From contig NZ_QMED01000013.1 in the NCBI RefSeq assembly GCF_003286125.1, positions 1 to 64,000 of the forward strand: a stretch of DNA of 64,000 nucleotides. Direction: 5' to 3'. Positions 55,131 through 63,878 of the stretch are shown here, piece after piece (position 1 is the first letter of the stretch; each line of letters begins with the position of its first letter). Position numbers and translations under genes: made by a program. Under the pieces are notes generated by a model. That model searched no databases and was not told the DNA's origin. It saw only the letters and a list, made by a program, of their open reading frames with translations. Origin of the DNA: Algibacillus agarilyticus. GTDB taxonomy: Bacteria > Pseudomonadota > Gammaproteobacteria > Enterobacterales > Alteromonadaceae.

Positions 55131-55796
55131 CTATAAATTGGCATTGTTGCGTAACGTGGTAATGGCTTGTGTATAATCTTCGGCATTAAATATAGCCGAA
55201 CCTGCAACAAAATAGCTTGCGCCTGCGGCGGCTATAGCTTGAATGTTGTCGGTTTTTACGCCACCATCCACTGAAATAAAACAGTTGAGGTTTTTTTGCT
55301 TAATTAGATCGGCTAGGCGTTTAATTTTATCCAATGAATGCGGGATAAAGGCTTGGCCACCAAAACCGGGGTTAACCGACATAATTAAAACAAAATCAAG
55401 CTCGTGTAATACTTCTTCTATTTCTGTGATCGGTGTTGCAGGGTTTAATACTAACCCCGCTTTTATATTAAAGCTTTTAATTAATTGTAATGATCTGTGA
55501 ATATGCTTACTGGCGTCGGGATGAAAACTAATAAAATTAGCGCCAGCTTGTGCAAACTGTTCGATTAAATCATCTACCGGTTCAACCATTAGGTGAACAT
55601 CGATGGGGGCTGTAATACCATAGTTACGTAAGGCGGTTAAAATAGCAGGACCAAAAGTTAGATTAGGGACGTAGTGATTATCCATTACATCAAAATGAAT
55701 GACATCTGCACCCGCATCTATTACATTTTGTACATCTTGCCCTAAATTGGCGAGATCAGCCGATAAGATAGAAGGGGATATTTGTATGTTATGCAT
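55131..55796 (-). CDS. rpe: Ribulose-phosphate 3-epimerase
   Basis: 221 aa TIM barrel. [15 protein letters not shown], the metal-binding [16 protein letters not shown] with HLMVEPVD, and the phosphate-binding [10 protein letters not shown] and AGSAIF segments are all present. Catalyses Ru5P/Xu5P interconversion in the pentose phosphate pathway. In E. coli rpe directly follows dam (damX-dam-rpe-gph); here 1.6 kb of plus-strand genes and repeats separates them, and gph is not seen. Confidence 0.96.
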   Translation of the reverse strand: MHNIQISPSILSADLANLGQDVQNVIDAGADVIHFDVMDNHYVPNLTFGPAILTALRNYGITAPIDVHLMVEPVDDLIEQFAQAGANFISFHPDASKHIHRSLQLIKSFNIKAGLVLNPATPITEIEEVLHELDFVLIMSVNPGFGGQAFIPHSLDKIKRLADLIKQKNLNCFISVDGGVKTDNIQAIAAAGASYFVAGSAIFNAEDYTQAITTLRNNANL

Positions 55797-56041
55797 ATGT
55801 GCCTCATATTGGTGAGCACCATTATAGTGCTAATGTTCGTTTTTGGGTCATTGACTTTCGACAATTAGTGGCTTAGATTGTCATTAATTTTTACTGATTT
55901 AGCAAGGCTTGTTGTTTAACTTGCTGAATTTAAAGGTAAAATAAAAATACAGGGATAGTAATTCTATTTCTGGCACATTGTCTGCTAAATAAATAGCAAT
56001 ATAACAACATATTTCATATAAAAATCTATGGGGAGAATATT
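55797..56041. other. Intergenic upstream of TIGR02001 gene
   Basis: No gene seen. GGGGAGAATATT before the ATG at 56042 is a clear ribosome site. Confidence 0.5.
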
Positions 56042-56791
56042 ATGAAATTAACATCTATCGCAGCAGTTGTTGCTTTAACTACGGCCGGTTTCGCGTCTAC
56101 ATCAGCAATGGCTGTTGAAGGTTTATCTGCAAATGTTGGTGCTACAACTAACTACTTATGGCGTGGCGTTACACAAACTGACAAAGATTCTAAAGACAGC
56201 ATCGTTAAAATTAGCCCAGCAATTCAAGGCGGCTTAGATTATGCTCATGATTCTGGCGCTTATGCTGGTGTTTGGGCTTCTAATGTTGATTTTGGTAGCG
56301 AAACAAATGTTGAATTTGATTGGTATTTTGGTTATGCCGGTGAAGCGGGTTCAGTAAGTTATGACGTAGGTTATGTTGAATACGTTTATTTAGATGGTAT
56401 TAGCGAAGCTGATGAGAACCGCGATTTCAGTGAAATCTATGGTTCAGTTTCTTTCAAAGAAGTTGAAGGCTTAACCGTTGGCTTAGCATTGTTAGCTGAT
56501 TCAGAGTGGGGCGCAGGCTTTGCTGATGATAAATATTTGTCTGCTGATTATGAATTTGCTTTACCAACAGGTGGCGTTAAATTTTTAGATGATGTTAGCT
56601 ATGCTGCTCATGTTGGTATCTACAGCATTGATGGTGGCGGTTCATATAATGACATCAATGTGACTGCATCTAAATCAAACTTTACTTTAGGTTTATCTAA
56701 AGCAAGTAAAGATGGCTATGATGGCTTTAAATTATTCTTATCTTACGGTATGGATTTTGACCTTTCTGATTTAAGCAAAAAATTCAAGTAA
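56042..56791 (+). CDS. TIGR02001-family outer-membrane protein
   Basis: 249 aa. Signal peptide to SAMA, then a beta-rich mature part that opens GLSANVGATTNYLWRGVTQTD and has a repeated GxxDxxxDx... pattern of hydrophilic loops; the final strands end GFKLFLSYGMDFDL. The LWRGxTQT and DYAHDSGAYAGVWASN segments are the TIGR02001 (Gcw_chp) hallmark. Function unknown; abundant in marine gammaproteobacteria. Inserted between rpe and dam on the opposite strand. Terminator at 56819. Confidence 0.9.
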   Translation: MKLTSIAAVVALTTAGFASTSAMAVEGLSANVGATTNYLWRGVTQTDKDSKDSIVKISPAIQGGLDYAHDSGAYAGVWASNVDFGSETNVEFDWYFGYAGEAGSVSYDVGYVEYVYLDGISEADENRDFSEIYGSVSFKEVEGLTVGLALLADSEWGAGFADDKYLSADYEFALPTGGVKFLDDVSYAAHVGIYSIDGGGSYNDINVTASKSNFTLGLSKASKDGYDGFKLFLSYGMDFDLSDLSKKFK

Positions 56792-56818
56792 GCGAATAGC
56801 TAACTTATTTTTATGATT

Positions 56819-56846
56819 AAATGCCCGTTTTAACGGGCATTTTTGT
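56819..56846 (+). terminator. Terminator after the TIGR02001 gene
   Basis: AAATGCCCGTT and AACGGGCATTT arms with T-run. Confidence 0.9.
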
Positions 56847-56921
56847 TTTTATTATTCCACTCGTTAATAATCTACTTAATTCCTATCTATACTCAGTCCA
56901 TTACTTCTTAATGGATTTATC

Positions 56922-57104
56922 ATGTTATCTCGTTGGCTTTCTGTGTTTTGTAGTGTGTTGTGTGCTTTATTTGGCGTGCAATCAGATAAAAAAAGACAGC
57001 ATGATTTTCAAGCAGATTCACCTTGGCCTTATATTGTGGTGGGGATTATCGGTGTGGCGTTATTTATCGTGAGTTTACTCTTAGTCGTGAGCTGGGTTTT
57101 GTAA
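56922..57104 (+). CDS. DUF2970-type small membrane protein
   Basis: 60 aa. LCALFGVQSDKKRQHDFQADSPWPYIVVGIIGVALFIVSLLLVVSWVL: an ALFGVQS-basic-DFQ motif followed by one membrane helix is the DUF2970 pattern. Function unknown. Separated by its own short spacer from the preceding terminator, so probably its own promoter. Repeat B copy 4 starts two bases after the stop. Confidence 0.75.
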   Translation: MLSRWLSVFCSVLCALFGVQSDKKRQHDFQADSPWPYIVVGIIGVALFIVSLLLVVSWVL

Positions 57105-57106
57105 AA

Positions 57107-57282
57107 TATAGTCTTCTCGCTCAGGTTTTATGATTCATTGTCAGCGCTTACTCTCGACTTTGGCTCCTGCGTCGTTCTAACACCTAAATCCATTTAGGCG
57201 GCCCCAATCACATAGTAGAGCATATGCTCATGGGGTCTCGAAGCTTGACGGCTGCCCCTAAAACCCGATCGCTTTGACTATA
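57107..57282 (+). repeat. Dispersed repeat B (MITE-like), copy 4, 176 bp
   Basis: Nearly identical to copy 2 (same left-arm CCTAAATCCATTTAGG palindrome). Flanked by TA, and its right TA is the first two bases of an A-like end. Confidence 0.88.
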
Positions 57283-57304
57283 CCAATCCAATTAATAAGT
57301 GATC
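57281..57304 (+). repeat. Solo repeat-A-like terminus abutting repeat B
   Basis: TACCAATCC-AATTAATAAGTGATC closely matches the outer end of repeat A, but the following sequence does not continue into repeat A. No second end is seen before dam. Confidence 0.6.
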
Positions 57305-57411
57305 AACCTTTGACAACGATGAGTATATAACTATCACTTGAGTATTTGCCGTTACCGCTGCTTTTAGCTTATGTGCGTATAGTTGAGAATGTATTTGAGA
57401 TTGTATGTGAG

Positions 57412-58257
57412 TTAAGGCGTTGATCTTTTGGCTGTTTGATATAACGCCAGTACTTCTTTAACCGGTTTGCGGTTTTTGGTATTGGTACTGATCGTTCTAC
57501 CCACTTTTAAATATTTCCTTTTATCGGCATTAGCATAAATTGAGCGAGTAAACTTTGTATCGTGATTACTGATGAGTATTGTGCTTTGTTTGTTGTCACG
57601 TGCAGCTTGTGCTAGCTCACTGAGTTTTTGCTGCTGTATATCGTTAAAGGCACCCGATGCATAACCCGTAAACGAGGCGGCCTTTAGAGGATTGATACTG
57701 GCGTATGGTGGATCGCAATAGATCACGCTTTCGTTTGGACTGTCTTGGAGCACTTGCTCAAAATCTAAGCAGGTAAATGTCGCGTTTTGAGATTTTTCAG
57801 CAAAATATTCAAGCTCTTTTTCAGGAAAATAAGGATGAACGTAGCGTCCAAAGGGGACATTATAAATGCCTGATTTATTGTAGCGACATAAGCCATTGTA
57901 GCCGTGGCGATTTAAATAAATGAATAAACAAGAGCGCTCAAATGGATCACTTGATTCATTAAACTTTGTTCTTAGCTCGTAATATTTACTTTCAAGATTG
58001 TTGTCGCCTGCAAATAGCAACTGTGTTTGTTTGATAATTTCAGCTGAATTGTCCTGTAGCAGTCGATACAAGTTAATTAGATCGGCATTAATATCATTAA
58101 GTATGTAGCGAGAATAGTTGTGACTATTTAAAAAAATAGCGCCAGCACCGACAAAAGGTTCAACCAAGCAATCACCCTTAGGCAGTATTTTGCTGATTTT
58201 TTCTGCTAGCAGGTATTTTCCTCCTGCCCATTTTAAAAAGGGTCGTACTTTATTCAA
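57412..58257 (-). CDS. dam: DNA adenine methylase Dam
   Basis: 281 aa (E. coli 278), GATC-specific class alpha N6-adenine methyltransferase. FLKWAGGKYLLAEKI (SAM motif, FxGxGxVxx at LVEPFVGAGAIFLN), catalytic DPPYA and RYNKSGIYNVPFG (DNA recognition) are present. It regulates mismatch repair and replication timing. Its start overlaps the end of damX by 8 bp. Repeat B and a solo A-like end lie between its stop and the opposite-strand DUF2970 gene. Confidence 0.97.
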   Translation of the reverse strand: MNKVRPFLKWAGGKYLLAEKISKILPKGDCLVEPFVGAGAIFLNSHNYSRYILNDINADLINLYRLLQDNSAEIIKQTQLLFAGDNNLESKYYELRTKFNESSDPFERSCLFIYLNRHGYNGLCRYNKSGIYNVPFGRYVHPYFPEKELEYFAEKSQNATFTCLDFEQVLQDSPNESVIYCDPPYASINPLKAASFTGYASGAFNDIQQQKLSELAQAARDNKQSTILISNHDTKFTRSIYANADKRKYLKVGRTISTNTKNRKPVKEVLALYQTAKRSTP

Positions 58258-59545
58258 TGTTATCTGCTGCCGTTGATGTTTTTATTGCGGCTTGGATCGT
58301 ACTTATCGGTTTAGGCCACGCTTTTGAGATGACGATATTACTGTTAAGTTTAGTAATATCAAGCTTTGCTTGTTTTATATTAGGGTAATCACCTAAAACA
58401 ACACCATACTGGCCAGCAACTTGATAAATTTTTACCTTATCTTGCAAATCATTGTCGTTGATAAAATCGTGTAATAAGTTTTTGCTACTGATAACGGCAA
58501 GTTGTAATACATAATGTTTCGCATTGGCTTGTAAAAACCATGCGTTGTCATATTGCTCAGTATTAAACAAAACTTTTTTTGTTTTTTTATAAATTTGTTT
58601 TTTAGTGTCCGTTATCGTTGTTTTAATAATGGCTTGTTCGGCTTGTTCGGCTTGTTCGGCTTGTTCGGCTTGTTCGGTTTGTTCGGTTTGTTCGGTTTGT
58701 TCGGTTTGTTCGGTTTGTTCGGTTTGTTCGGTTTGTTCGGTTTGTTCGGTTTGTTCGGTTTGTTCGGTTTGTTCGGCTTGTTCAGGCTCTTCTGCCTGTG
58801 TGCTACTATCGCTAAGTTGACTTGTATTAATTGGTTTTAATAATTGCTTACTTAATTCCTGAATCCGTTGCTCTTTAGCTGAAACAGGCTTGTCTTTATT
58901 CACTCTTTCTTGTGGTGTTGTTGCTGTTGTGTTTTCAACATGATGCCCTGTTTGGTCATCTTTTTGGTTATAGTAATACAGTGTCGTCAAAAAGATTAAT
59001 GTGACTAAAATAAGACTGCTTAATATGATCGGTTTTTGATAGTTTGGCGTGCTATTTTCTAATGCATGACTAAAGGTTTGTTTACTTTGGAGACTGCCCG
59101 TGAGCTCACCAATTAAGGTTATTGTGTCATTGGCTTGCTTAAACTTTTTAATTACTTCAGACGCTTTTAGAGGTTCAACCTCAATGATTATTTTTAAACG
59201 TTTGGCAAAGAGTTTATGCATTGAAATTAAATCACTTAATAATTCGGCATTGTAGTGATTTTTGATAATGATAACGTATTCTTGCTGCTGATCATCAAAC
59301 TCATTAAACAGTTCAATTAAGCTTAAATTGGGATTGAGCAATGGGTTACTGAACAGTTGTTGAATTATAATGCTTCGCAGTTGTTCAATTGTATGATCGG
59401 GGGTTGTTGCGATGTAGCAAACATTAAAGTGTTCAATAAATAGCGATAGTTGTTTTTGGATCGGGGTTTGTAATTGCGTGTAGATAATAACAGCGTCAGA
59501 AAACTGTAAGTTATGTAACAGCCTTGCTGACGTTGTCGTTTGCAT
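58250..59545 (-). CDS. damX: DamX-like SPOR-domain membrane protein
   Basis: 431 aa. An N-terminal cytoplasmic domain of about 175 residues, one membrane helix (about residues 176-198, PIILSSLILVTLIFLTTLYYY), a low-complexity periplasmic region and a C-terminal SPOR domain (HYVLQLAVISSKNLLHDFI...YGVVLGDYPNIKQAKLDITKL) that binds denuded septal peptidoglycan. The low-complexity part contains 17 EQT/EQA units from a 9-bp tandem repeat. In E. coli DamX acts at the division ring. The gene lies between aroB (21 bp) and dam (8-bp overlap), the standard operon order. Confidence 0.9.
   Translation of the reverse strand: MQTTTSARLLHNLQFSDAVIIYTQLQTPIQKQLSLFIEHFNVCYIATTPDHTIEQLRSIIIQQLFSNPLLNPNLSLIELFNEFDDQQQEYVIIIKNHYNAELLSDLISMHKLFAKRLKIIIEVEPLKASEVIKKFKQANDTITLIGELTGSLQSKQTFSHALENSTPNYQKPIILSSLILVTLIFLTTLYYYNQKDDQTGHHVENTTATTPQERVNKDKPVSAKEQRIQELSKQLLKPINTSQLSDSSTQAEEPEQAEQTEQTEQTEQTEQTEQTEQTEQTEQTEQTEQTEQAEQAEQAEQAEQAIIKTTITDTKKQIYKKTKKVLFNTEQYDNAWFLQANAKHYVLQLAVISSKNLLHDFINDNDLQDKVKIYQVAGQYGVVLGDYPNIKQAKLDITKLNSNIVISKAWPKPISTIQAAIKTSTAADNIE
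58631..58783. repeat. 9-bp tandem repeat (17 units) inside damX
   Basis: On the plus strand: five GGCTTGTTC, eleven GGTTTGTTC, one GGCTTGTTC. On the minus strand they encode EQA, (EQT)11, (EQA)5. In frame with damX, so unit loss or gain would not break the reading frame. Confidence 0.95.
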
Positions 59546-59566
59546 TGTATTAGCCTTTACTGCAGC

Positions 59567-60637
59567 TTATAAGATCGCTATTAATTCAGCTTCGCTTACA
59601 TCGCTGTATAAAGCGCTTTGTCCTAATGCACTGGGTAAAATGAATCGCATTACGTTATCACTTACCTTTTTATCGCGTTTCATGTGTTTGATAAAATCGC
59701 TTGCTGACATAGAACTTGGTTTACTAATTGGTAAATTAAATGCCGTTATTGCTAATTTGATTTCATCAAATTCTGTTGGAGTTAAGTAACCTCTGTTTAG
59801 AGACACCTCCGCAGCCATGACCATCCCCGTTGCGACTGCTTCACCGTGTAACCAAACTCCGTAGCCCATTTCTGCTTCAATAGCATGACCAAAAGTATGA
59901 CCTAAGTTTAATAATGCTCTTAAACCCTGTTCGGTTTCATCTTTAGCAACGATATCGGCTTTGATTTCACAGCAGCGTTGAATAATGTAGCGTATTTCTT
60001 CATCGTTCAACGTTTGAATTTTATCTTGGTGTGCAATTAAATATTGCCAAAAAGCTAAATCACAAATTAAGCCATACTTCAGGACTTCTGCAACGCCTGC
60101 TGCAAATTCACGCGGTGGCAATGTTTTTAGTGTTTCTGTATCGATGATGACCGCTTGCGGTTGGTTAAATGCACCGATCATGTTTTTACCTAAAGGGTGA
60201 TTAACTGCGGTTTTACCGCCAACAGAAGAATCAACTTGAGATAAAAGTGTGGTTGGAACTTGAACAAATGGGATGCCGCGCTGATAACAAGCCGCTACAA
60301 AGCCGACTAAATCACCAATAACTCCACCACCTAATGCAACCAAAGTGGTATCTCGGCCGCAATTTTGTTCGAGTAAATACGCGTTAATCTTTTCAAAATA
60401 TTCGAGTGTTTTAAACTGTTCGCCATCCGGAAGAATAGTGTAGCTGGTGTTAAAGTCAGTGAGGCTACTGAGAACAGACTCTAAATATAAAGGCTGGATT
60501 GTTTCGTTGGTTACAACGACTACGCGTTTTGTTTTAATGATATTGTTGAATTCAGCTTTATTATTAATTAAGCCGGATCCAATACGAATAGGGTAGCTAC
60601 GAGCCCCCAATTCAACATTTAATTGTGTAATGCTCAT
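59567..60637 (-). CDS. aroB: 3-dehydroquinate synthase
   Basis: 356 aa (E. coli 362). NAD-binding GGGVIGDLVGFVAACYQRG and the zinc ligands in HTFGHAIEAEMGYGVWLHGEAV; also DSSVGGKTAVNH and KYGLICD. Second step of the shikimate pathway. Follows aroK by 16 bp. Confidence 0.97.
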   Translation of the reverse strand: MSITQLNVELGARSYPIRIGSGLINNKAEFNNIIKTKRVVVVTNETIQPLYLESVLSSLTDFNTSYTILPDGEQFKTLEYFEKINAYLLEQNCGRDTTLVALGGGVIGDLVGFVAACYQRGIPFVQVPTTLLSQVDSSVGGKTAVNHPLGKNMIGAFNQPQAVIIDTETLKTLPPREFAAGVAEVLKYGLICDLAFWQYLIAHQDKIQTLNDEEIRYIIQRCCEIKADIVAKDETEQGLRALLNLGHTFGHAIEAEMGYGVWLHGEAVATGMVMAAEVSLNRGYLTPTEFDEIKLAITAFNLPISKPSSMSASDFIKHMKRDKKVSDNVMRFILPSALGQSALYSDVSEAELIAIL

Positions 60638-60653
60638 AGCTACTATTTTTTAA

Positions 60654-61169
60654 TTAAAAACCTAGGCGGTCTATTATTTCTTTCGCTACTACTTTTGCGC
60701 TTTGATCATCAGTTTTAACTAATAGATCAGCTACTTCTTCATACAACGGGTTACGCTCTTTTGCGAGAGCTTCAAGTACCTTGCGAGGTTCAGCTGTTTG
60801 TAGTAGTGGGCGTTTTTTATCTTTTTGCGTTCTTGCGACTTGTTTGTCAATTGTCGTTTCTAAATATACGACAAAGCCTCTAGCAGATAGACGATTGCGA
60901 ACTTCTTTGCTTATTACCGAACCACCACCTGTGGCTAAAACAATACCTTGTTGTTCGGTTATATCAAATATGACTTTCTCTTCACGTACGCGAAAGCCTT
61001 CTTCACCTTCCACATCGAAAACCCAAGCGATATCAGCACCAGTACGGCGCTCTATTTCTGCGTCAGAATCTACGAAATCTAGATGAAGTTCTTGAGCTAG
61101 TTGTCTACCAATTGTGCTCTTGCCGGCCCCCATAGGACCCACGAGGAATATATTACGTTTCTCGGCCAT
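60654..61169 (-). CDS. aroK: Shikimate kinase
   Basis: 171 aa (E. coli 173). P-loop [11 protein letters not shown], the shikimate-binding DSDAEIE and GGGSVI, and the lid RPLL. Fifth step of the shikimate pathway. Ends 16 bp before aroB and starts 115 bp after pilQ, the conserved pilQ-aroK-aroB order. Confidence 0.97.
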   Translation of the reverse strand: MAEKRNIFLVGPMGAGKSTIGRQLAQELHLDFVDSDAEIERRTGADIAWVFDVEGEEGFRVREEKVIFDITEQQGIVLATGGGSVISKEVRNRLSARGFVVYLETTIDKQVARTQKDKKRPLLQTAEPRKVLEALAKERNPLYEEVADLLVKTDDQSAKVVAKEIIDRLGF

Positions 61170-61284
61170 TTTAACTCTATCTATACCAAAGTTAGTTGTA
61201 GTTGCTCCGGAGTTTCACTGTCTTTTAAAAAAGAGCCGCGATTATCTCAGCTCTTTAGTAGCAATTGCAAGCTTAATGGACTTT

Positions 61285-63333
61285 TTAAAACGTTTCTGTC
61301 ACAACTCTAGGTGTTACGAAAATTAGCAACTCTTTTTTCTCATTAAAATCAGATGTATTTTTAAACAGTCTGCCGATATAAGGGATATCACCTAATAGCG
61401 GGACCTTGCTTTCTGAATTAAGGGTTGATTGTTGGTATATACCACCTAAGACAATTGTCTCACCATTATCAACGAGTACTTGTGTGCCAATCTCTTGTGT
61501 ATCAATGGCGACTGCTTGACCTGTTGAGGTTTGCACAGTATCACCACGTGAATCTTGTGTGATAATTAAATCTAAAATGATTTTATTATCTGGTGTAATT
61601 TGGGGCGTGACTTCTAAGCTTAAGACTGCTTTTTTGAAGGTTACGGCCGTTGCACCACTTGATGCGGCTTGAACAAATGGAATTTCTGTACCTTGTTCTA
61701 TGTATGCTGTTTTTTGATTAGCTGTAGTAATGCGTGGGCTGGCAATAACTTCGCCTTTATTTTCACGCTCTAAAGCCGATAGCTCAAGGTCGATTATAGT
61801 TCCGTCGGTTAACCTCGCTACATGAAAAGCAATGCTACCTGTGGGTGATGCAACCGGTAAATTAACATTTAAACGATCGTTTAATGTCGGGATTGAACCT
61901 CCTCCGATCGCTTGAGAGCCTTCAATTGAGCCTGATAAACCATCTGAGCCTTGTTGATCTGAGAAACCCCAACGGATCCCCATTTCATCGGTGATGTTGT
62001 CTTTAACGGTAACGATACGTGATTCAATAATAACTTGCTTAACCGGAACATCGAGAATTTCGATTAAGCGTTTAACGTTACTGATACTGGCTGTTGTATC
62101 GCGGATTAATAAAGTATTTGTTCTATCATCAACGGATAAACTGCCTCGTTCAGACAGCATCGCGTTTTCGCCTTTTAACAGCGAAGCAATTGCTGTGGCT
62201 TTAGCGTAATTGATTTGCATGTATTCAGTGTATAAAGGAGATAATTCAGCTACTTGCTTTTTAGCCTGTAGTTCTCTTGCTTCACGCGCCGCGATTTCGT
62301 CGCCGGGTGCAACAAGTAAGATGTTACCTTCCATGCGTTTATCTAACCCTTTAATTTTAAGGATTATTTCTAACGCTTGGTCCCATGGTACACCGTCTAA
62401 ACGAAGGGTAATGTTACCGCCCACCGAGTCGCTGGTTACTAAGTTAAAGCCATTGTAGTCAGCAATAATTTGTAAAACGGTTCTTACCGGAATATCTTGG
62501 AAGTTGAGTGAAATAGGGTCACCTTCAAACTGTTCAGAACCGATGATCCCGCCTTCCATTTTATCTTCAGTGATTTCTAGCGTGAAAATATTTTCAAGTT
62601 GTTGATATTGGTATTTAAAGGGGCGGTTAGTCATGATTTCAATGCGTGTCATGCCTGCATCTTTAAATGTTTCCAAACTATCAACTACCGTACCAAAATC
62701 GGTGACGTCCATTTTATATAACAGGTCAGGTAGGATATCCGTGCTGTGAAAGTCGATAATGATTTTTTCATTTTTTTCGACCACATCAACGGCTGCCATA
62801 TTGTCTTCTAAGAAAACAAGTACACGGCCGCTGTCATCAGAGCCATGACGGAAATCCATCGCTTGCACTTTGTTTAAATATTCAACTTTATCTTGGGTTG
62901 TTGCTTGTTCAAAATTGGCATTGTCTGAAATATGCACATAAAAGCGTTCTTCTTCAATGCGTGTTTGATACACTTTTAATGAATCAAGCAAAATTTGAAT
63001 GCGTACGGTTTCTTCTTCATAAGACGTTTTTATTGTTTCAACACCCGCAATATTAACCGGAACTTCAGCAAGGTAACTCTCGAAATCGGCATTTGATATT
63101 TCAATCTCTATCCGAGAGGGGTTACTGAAAACTTGAATTGAGGGCTCATCGGCTAACTCTTGGTCAAATACAAATTCGAGTTCGGTTTCGCCCGCTACAA
63201 CAGGGTTGTATCTGATTTCATAAAGTACAGATAATGCAAATGCTTGCATAGGAAGCGCAATAAGGCCAATAAAGGCCAGAATTTGGCGGCCGCGTCGCAG
63301 ATTATTAGCTTGGTTTTGGATCCAGTTTATCAT
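61285..63333 (-). CDS. pilQ: Type IV pilus secretin PilQ
   Basis: 682 aa. Signal peptide with ALPMQAFA. Two AMIN-like N-terminal domains (peptidoglycan binding), an STN/N0 domain (VRTVLQIIADYNGFNLVTSD), N1 (AKATAIASLLKGE) and the secretin barrel (ITTANQKTAYIEQGTEIPF... KELLIFVTPRVV). It forms the outer-membrane pore for type IV pili. In operon with pilP and pilO just upstream and aroKB downstream. Confidence 0.96.
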   Translation of the reverse strand: MINWIQNQANNLRRGRQILAFIGLIALPMQAFALSVLYEIRYNPVVAGETELEFVFDQELADEPSIQVFSNPSRIEIEISNADFESYLAEVPVNIAGVETIKTSYEEETVRIQILLDSLKVYQTRIEEERFYVHISDNANFEQATTQDKVEYLNKVQAMDFRHGSDDSGRVLVFLEDNMAAVDVVEKNEKIIIDFHSTDILPDLLYKMDVTDFGTVVDSLETFKDAGMTRIEIMTNRPFKYQYQQLENIFTLEITEDKMEGGIIGSEQFEGDPISLNFQDIPVRTVLQIIADYNGFNLVTSDSVGGNITLRLDGVPWDQALEIILKIKGLDKRMEGNILLVAPGDEIAAREARELQAKKQVAELSPLYTEYMQINYAKATAIASLLKGENAMLSERGSLSVDDRTNTLLIRDTTASISNVKRLIEILDVPVKQVIIESRIVTVKDNITDEMGIRWGFSDQQGSDGLSGSIEGSQAIGGGSIPTLNDRLNVNLPVASPTGSIAFHVARLTDGTIIDLELSALERENKGEVIASPRITTANQKTAYIEQGTEIPFVQAASSGATAVTFKKAVLSLEVTPQITPDNKIILDLIITQDSRGDTVQTSTGQAVAIDTQEIGTQVLVDNGETIVLGGIYQQSTLNSESKVPLLGDIPYIGRLFKNTSDFNEKKELLIFVTPRVVTETF

Positions 63334-63338
63334 TTTGG

Positions 63339-63878
63339 TTAGCTTCCTAATTCCGATTCTTCACCTGTCATCATAAGATGTGCGGCTCGCTTTTCCCAAC
63401 AGCCAGTTCCATCAGGTATCATTTCTTCTAATTCTATTTCTTCAGTCGTTACAGCAACAATTCGACCATGGTATAGACCCACATAACTGCCTGGTCTAAC
63501 CCTAAATAAAGCGCCATCTGCCGCTTCAATGAGACCCCAGAGTGAACCATCTGAACCTAAGGTGCCACGCATCTTCAGGTTATCCAATGGGTATTTTTCA
63601 AGCGGTTGCTTATTACGGGCAAAGTTAGGTTGCAAGCAATCGCGAGATTGTTGCATTTTATCTTGTATTAATTCCGGTTCTGGTTCAACAAACGGGCTTC
63701 GCAGGCCACTTACTGAATACTCAAAACTCTCAAATGCTTCAACCGTTGGTATCGGTTCAATATCCGTTCTAGCCGATGCTTTTACTTGAGAAGTGAACTC
63801 TTGCAAGTCGGCTAAATCGTTACCACAACCTGTTAGCGCCAACGACGCGCCCAGTAGTATAGCTAAATGTTTGATCAT
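63339..63878 (-). CDS. pilP: Type IV pilus lipoprotein PilP
   Basis: 179 aa. Lipobox LTGC (Cys18), then a short Pro/Glu-rich segment and the PilP core (RGTLGSDGSLWGLIEAADGALFRVRPGSYVGLYHGRIVAV), a beta-sandwich that links PilNO to PilQ. Its ATG overlaps the TGA of pilO by the shared ATGA. Only 5 bp separate its stop from the pilQ start. Confidence 0.94.
   Translation of the reverse strand: MIKHLAILLGASLALTGCGNDLADLQEFTSQVKASARTDIEPIPTVEAFESFEYSVSGLRSPFVEPEPELIQDKMQQSRDCLQPNFARNKQPLEKYPLDNLKMRGTLGSDGSLWGLIEAADGALFRVRPGSYVGLYHGRIVAVTTEEIELEEMIPDGTGCWEKRAAHLMMTGEESELGS

Noticed and set aside
58553-58840. 95-aa plus-strand frame of LFG repeats opposite damX
   Set aside because: It is the complement of the in-frame EQT/EQA repeat; repeat DNA keeps several frames open and there is no ribosome site.
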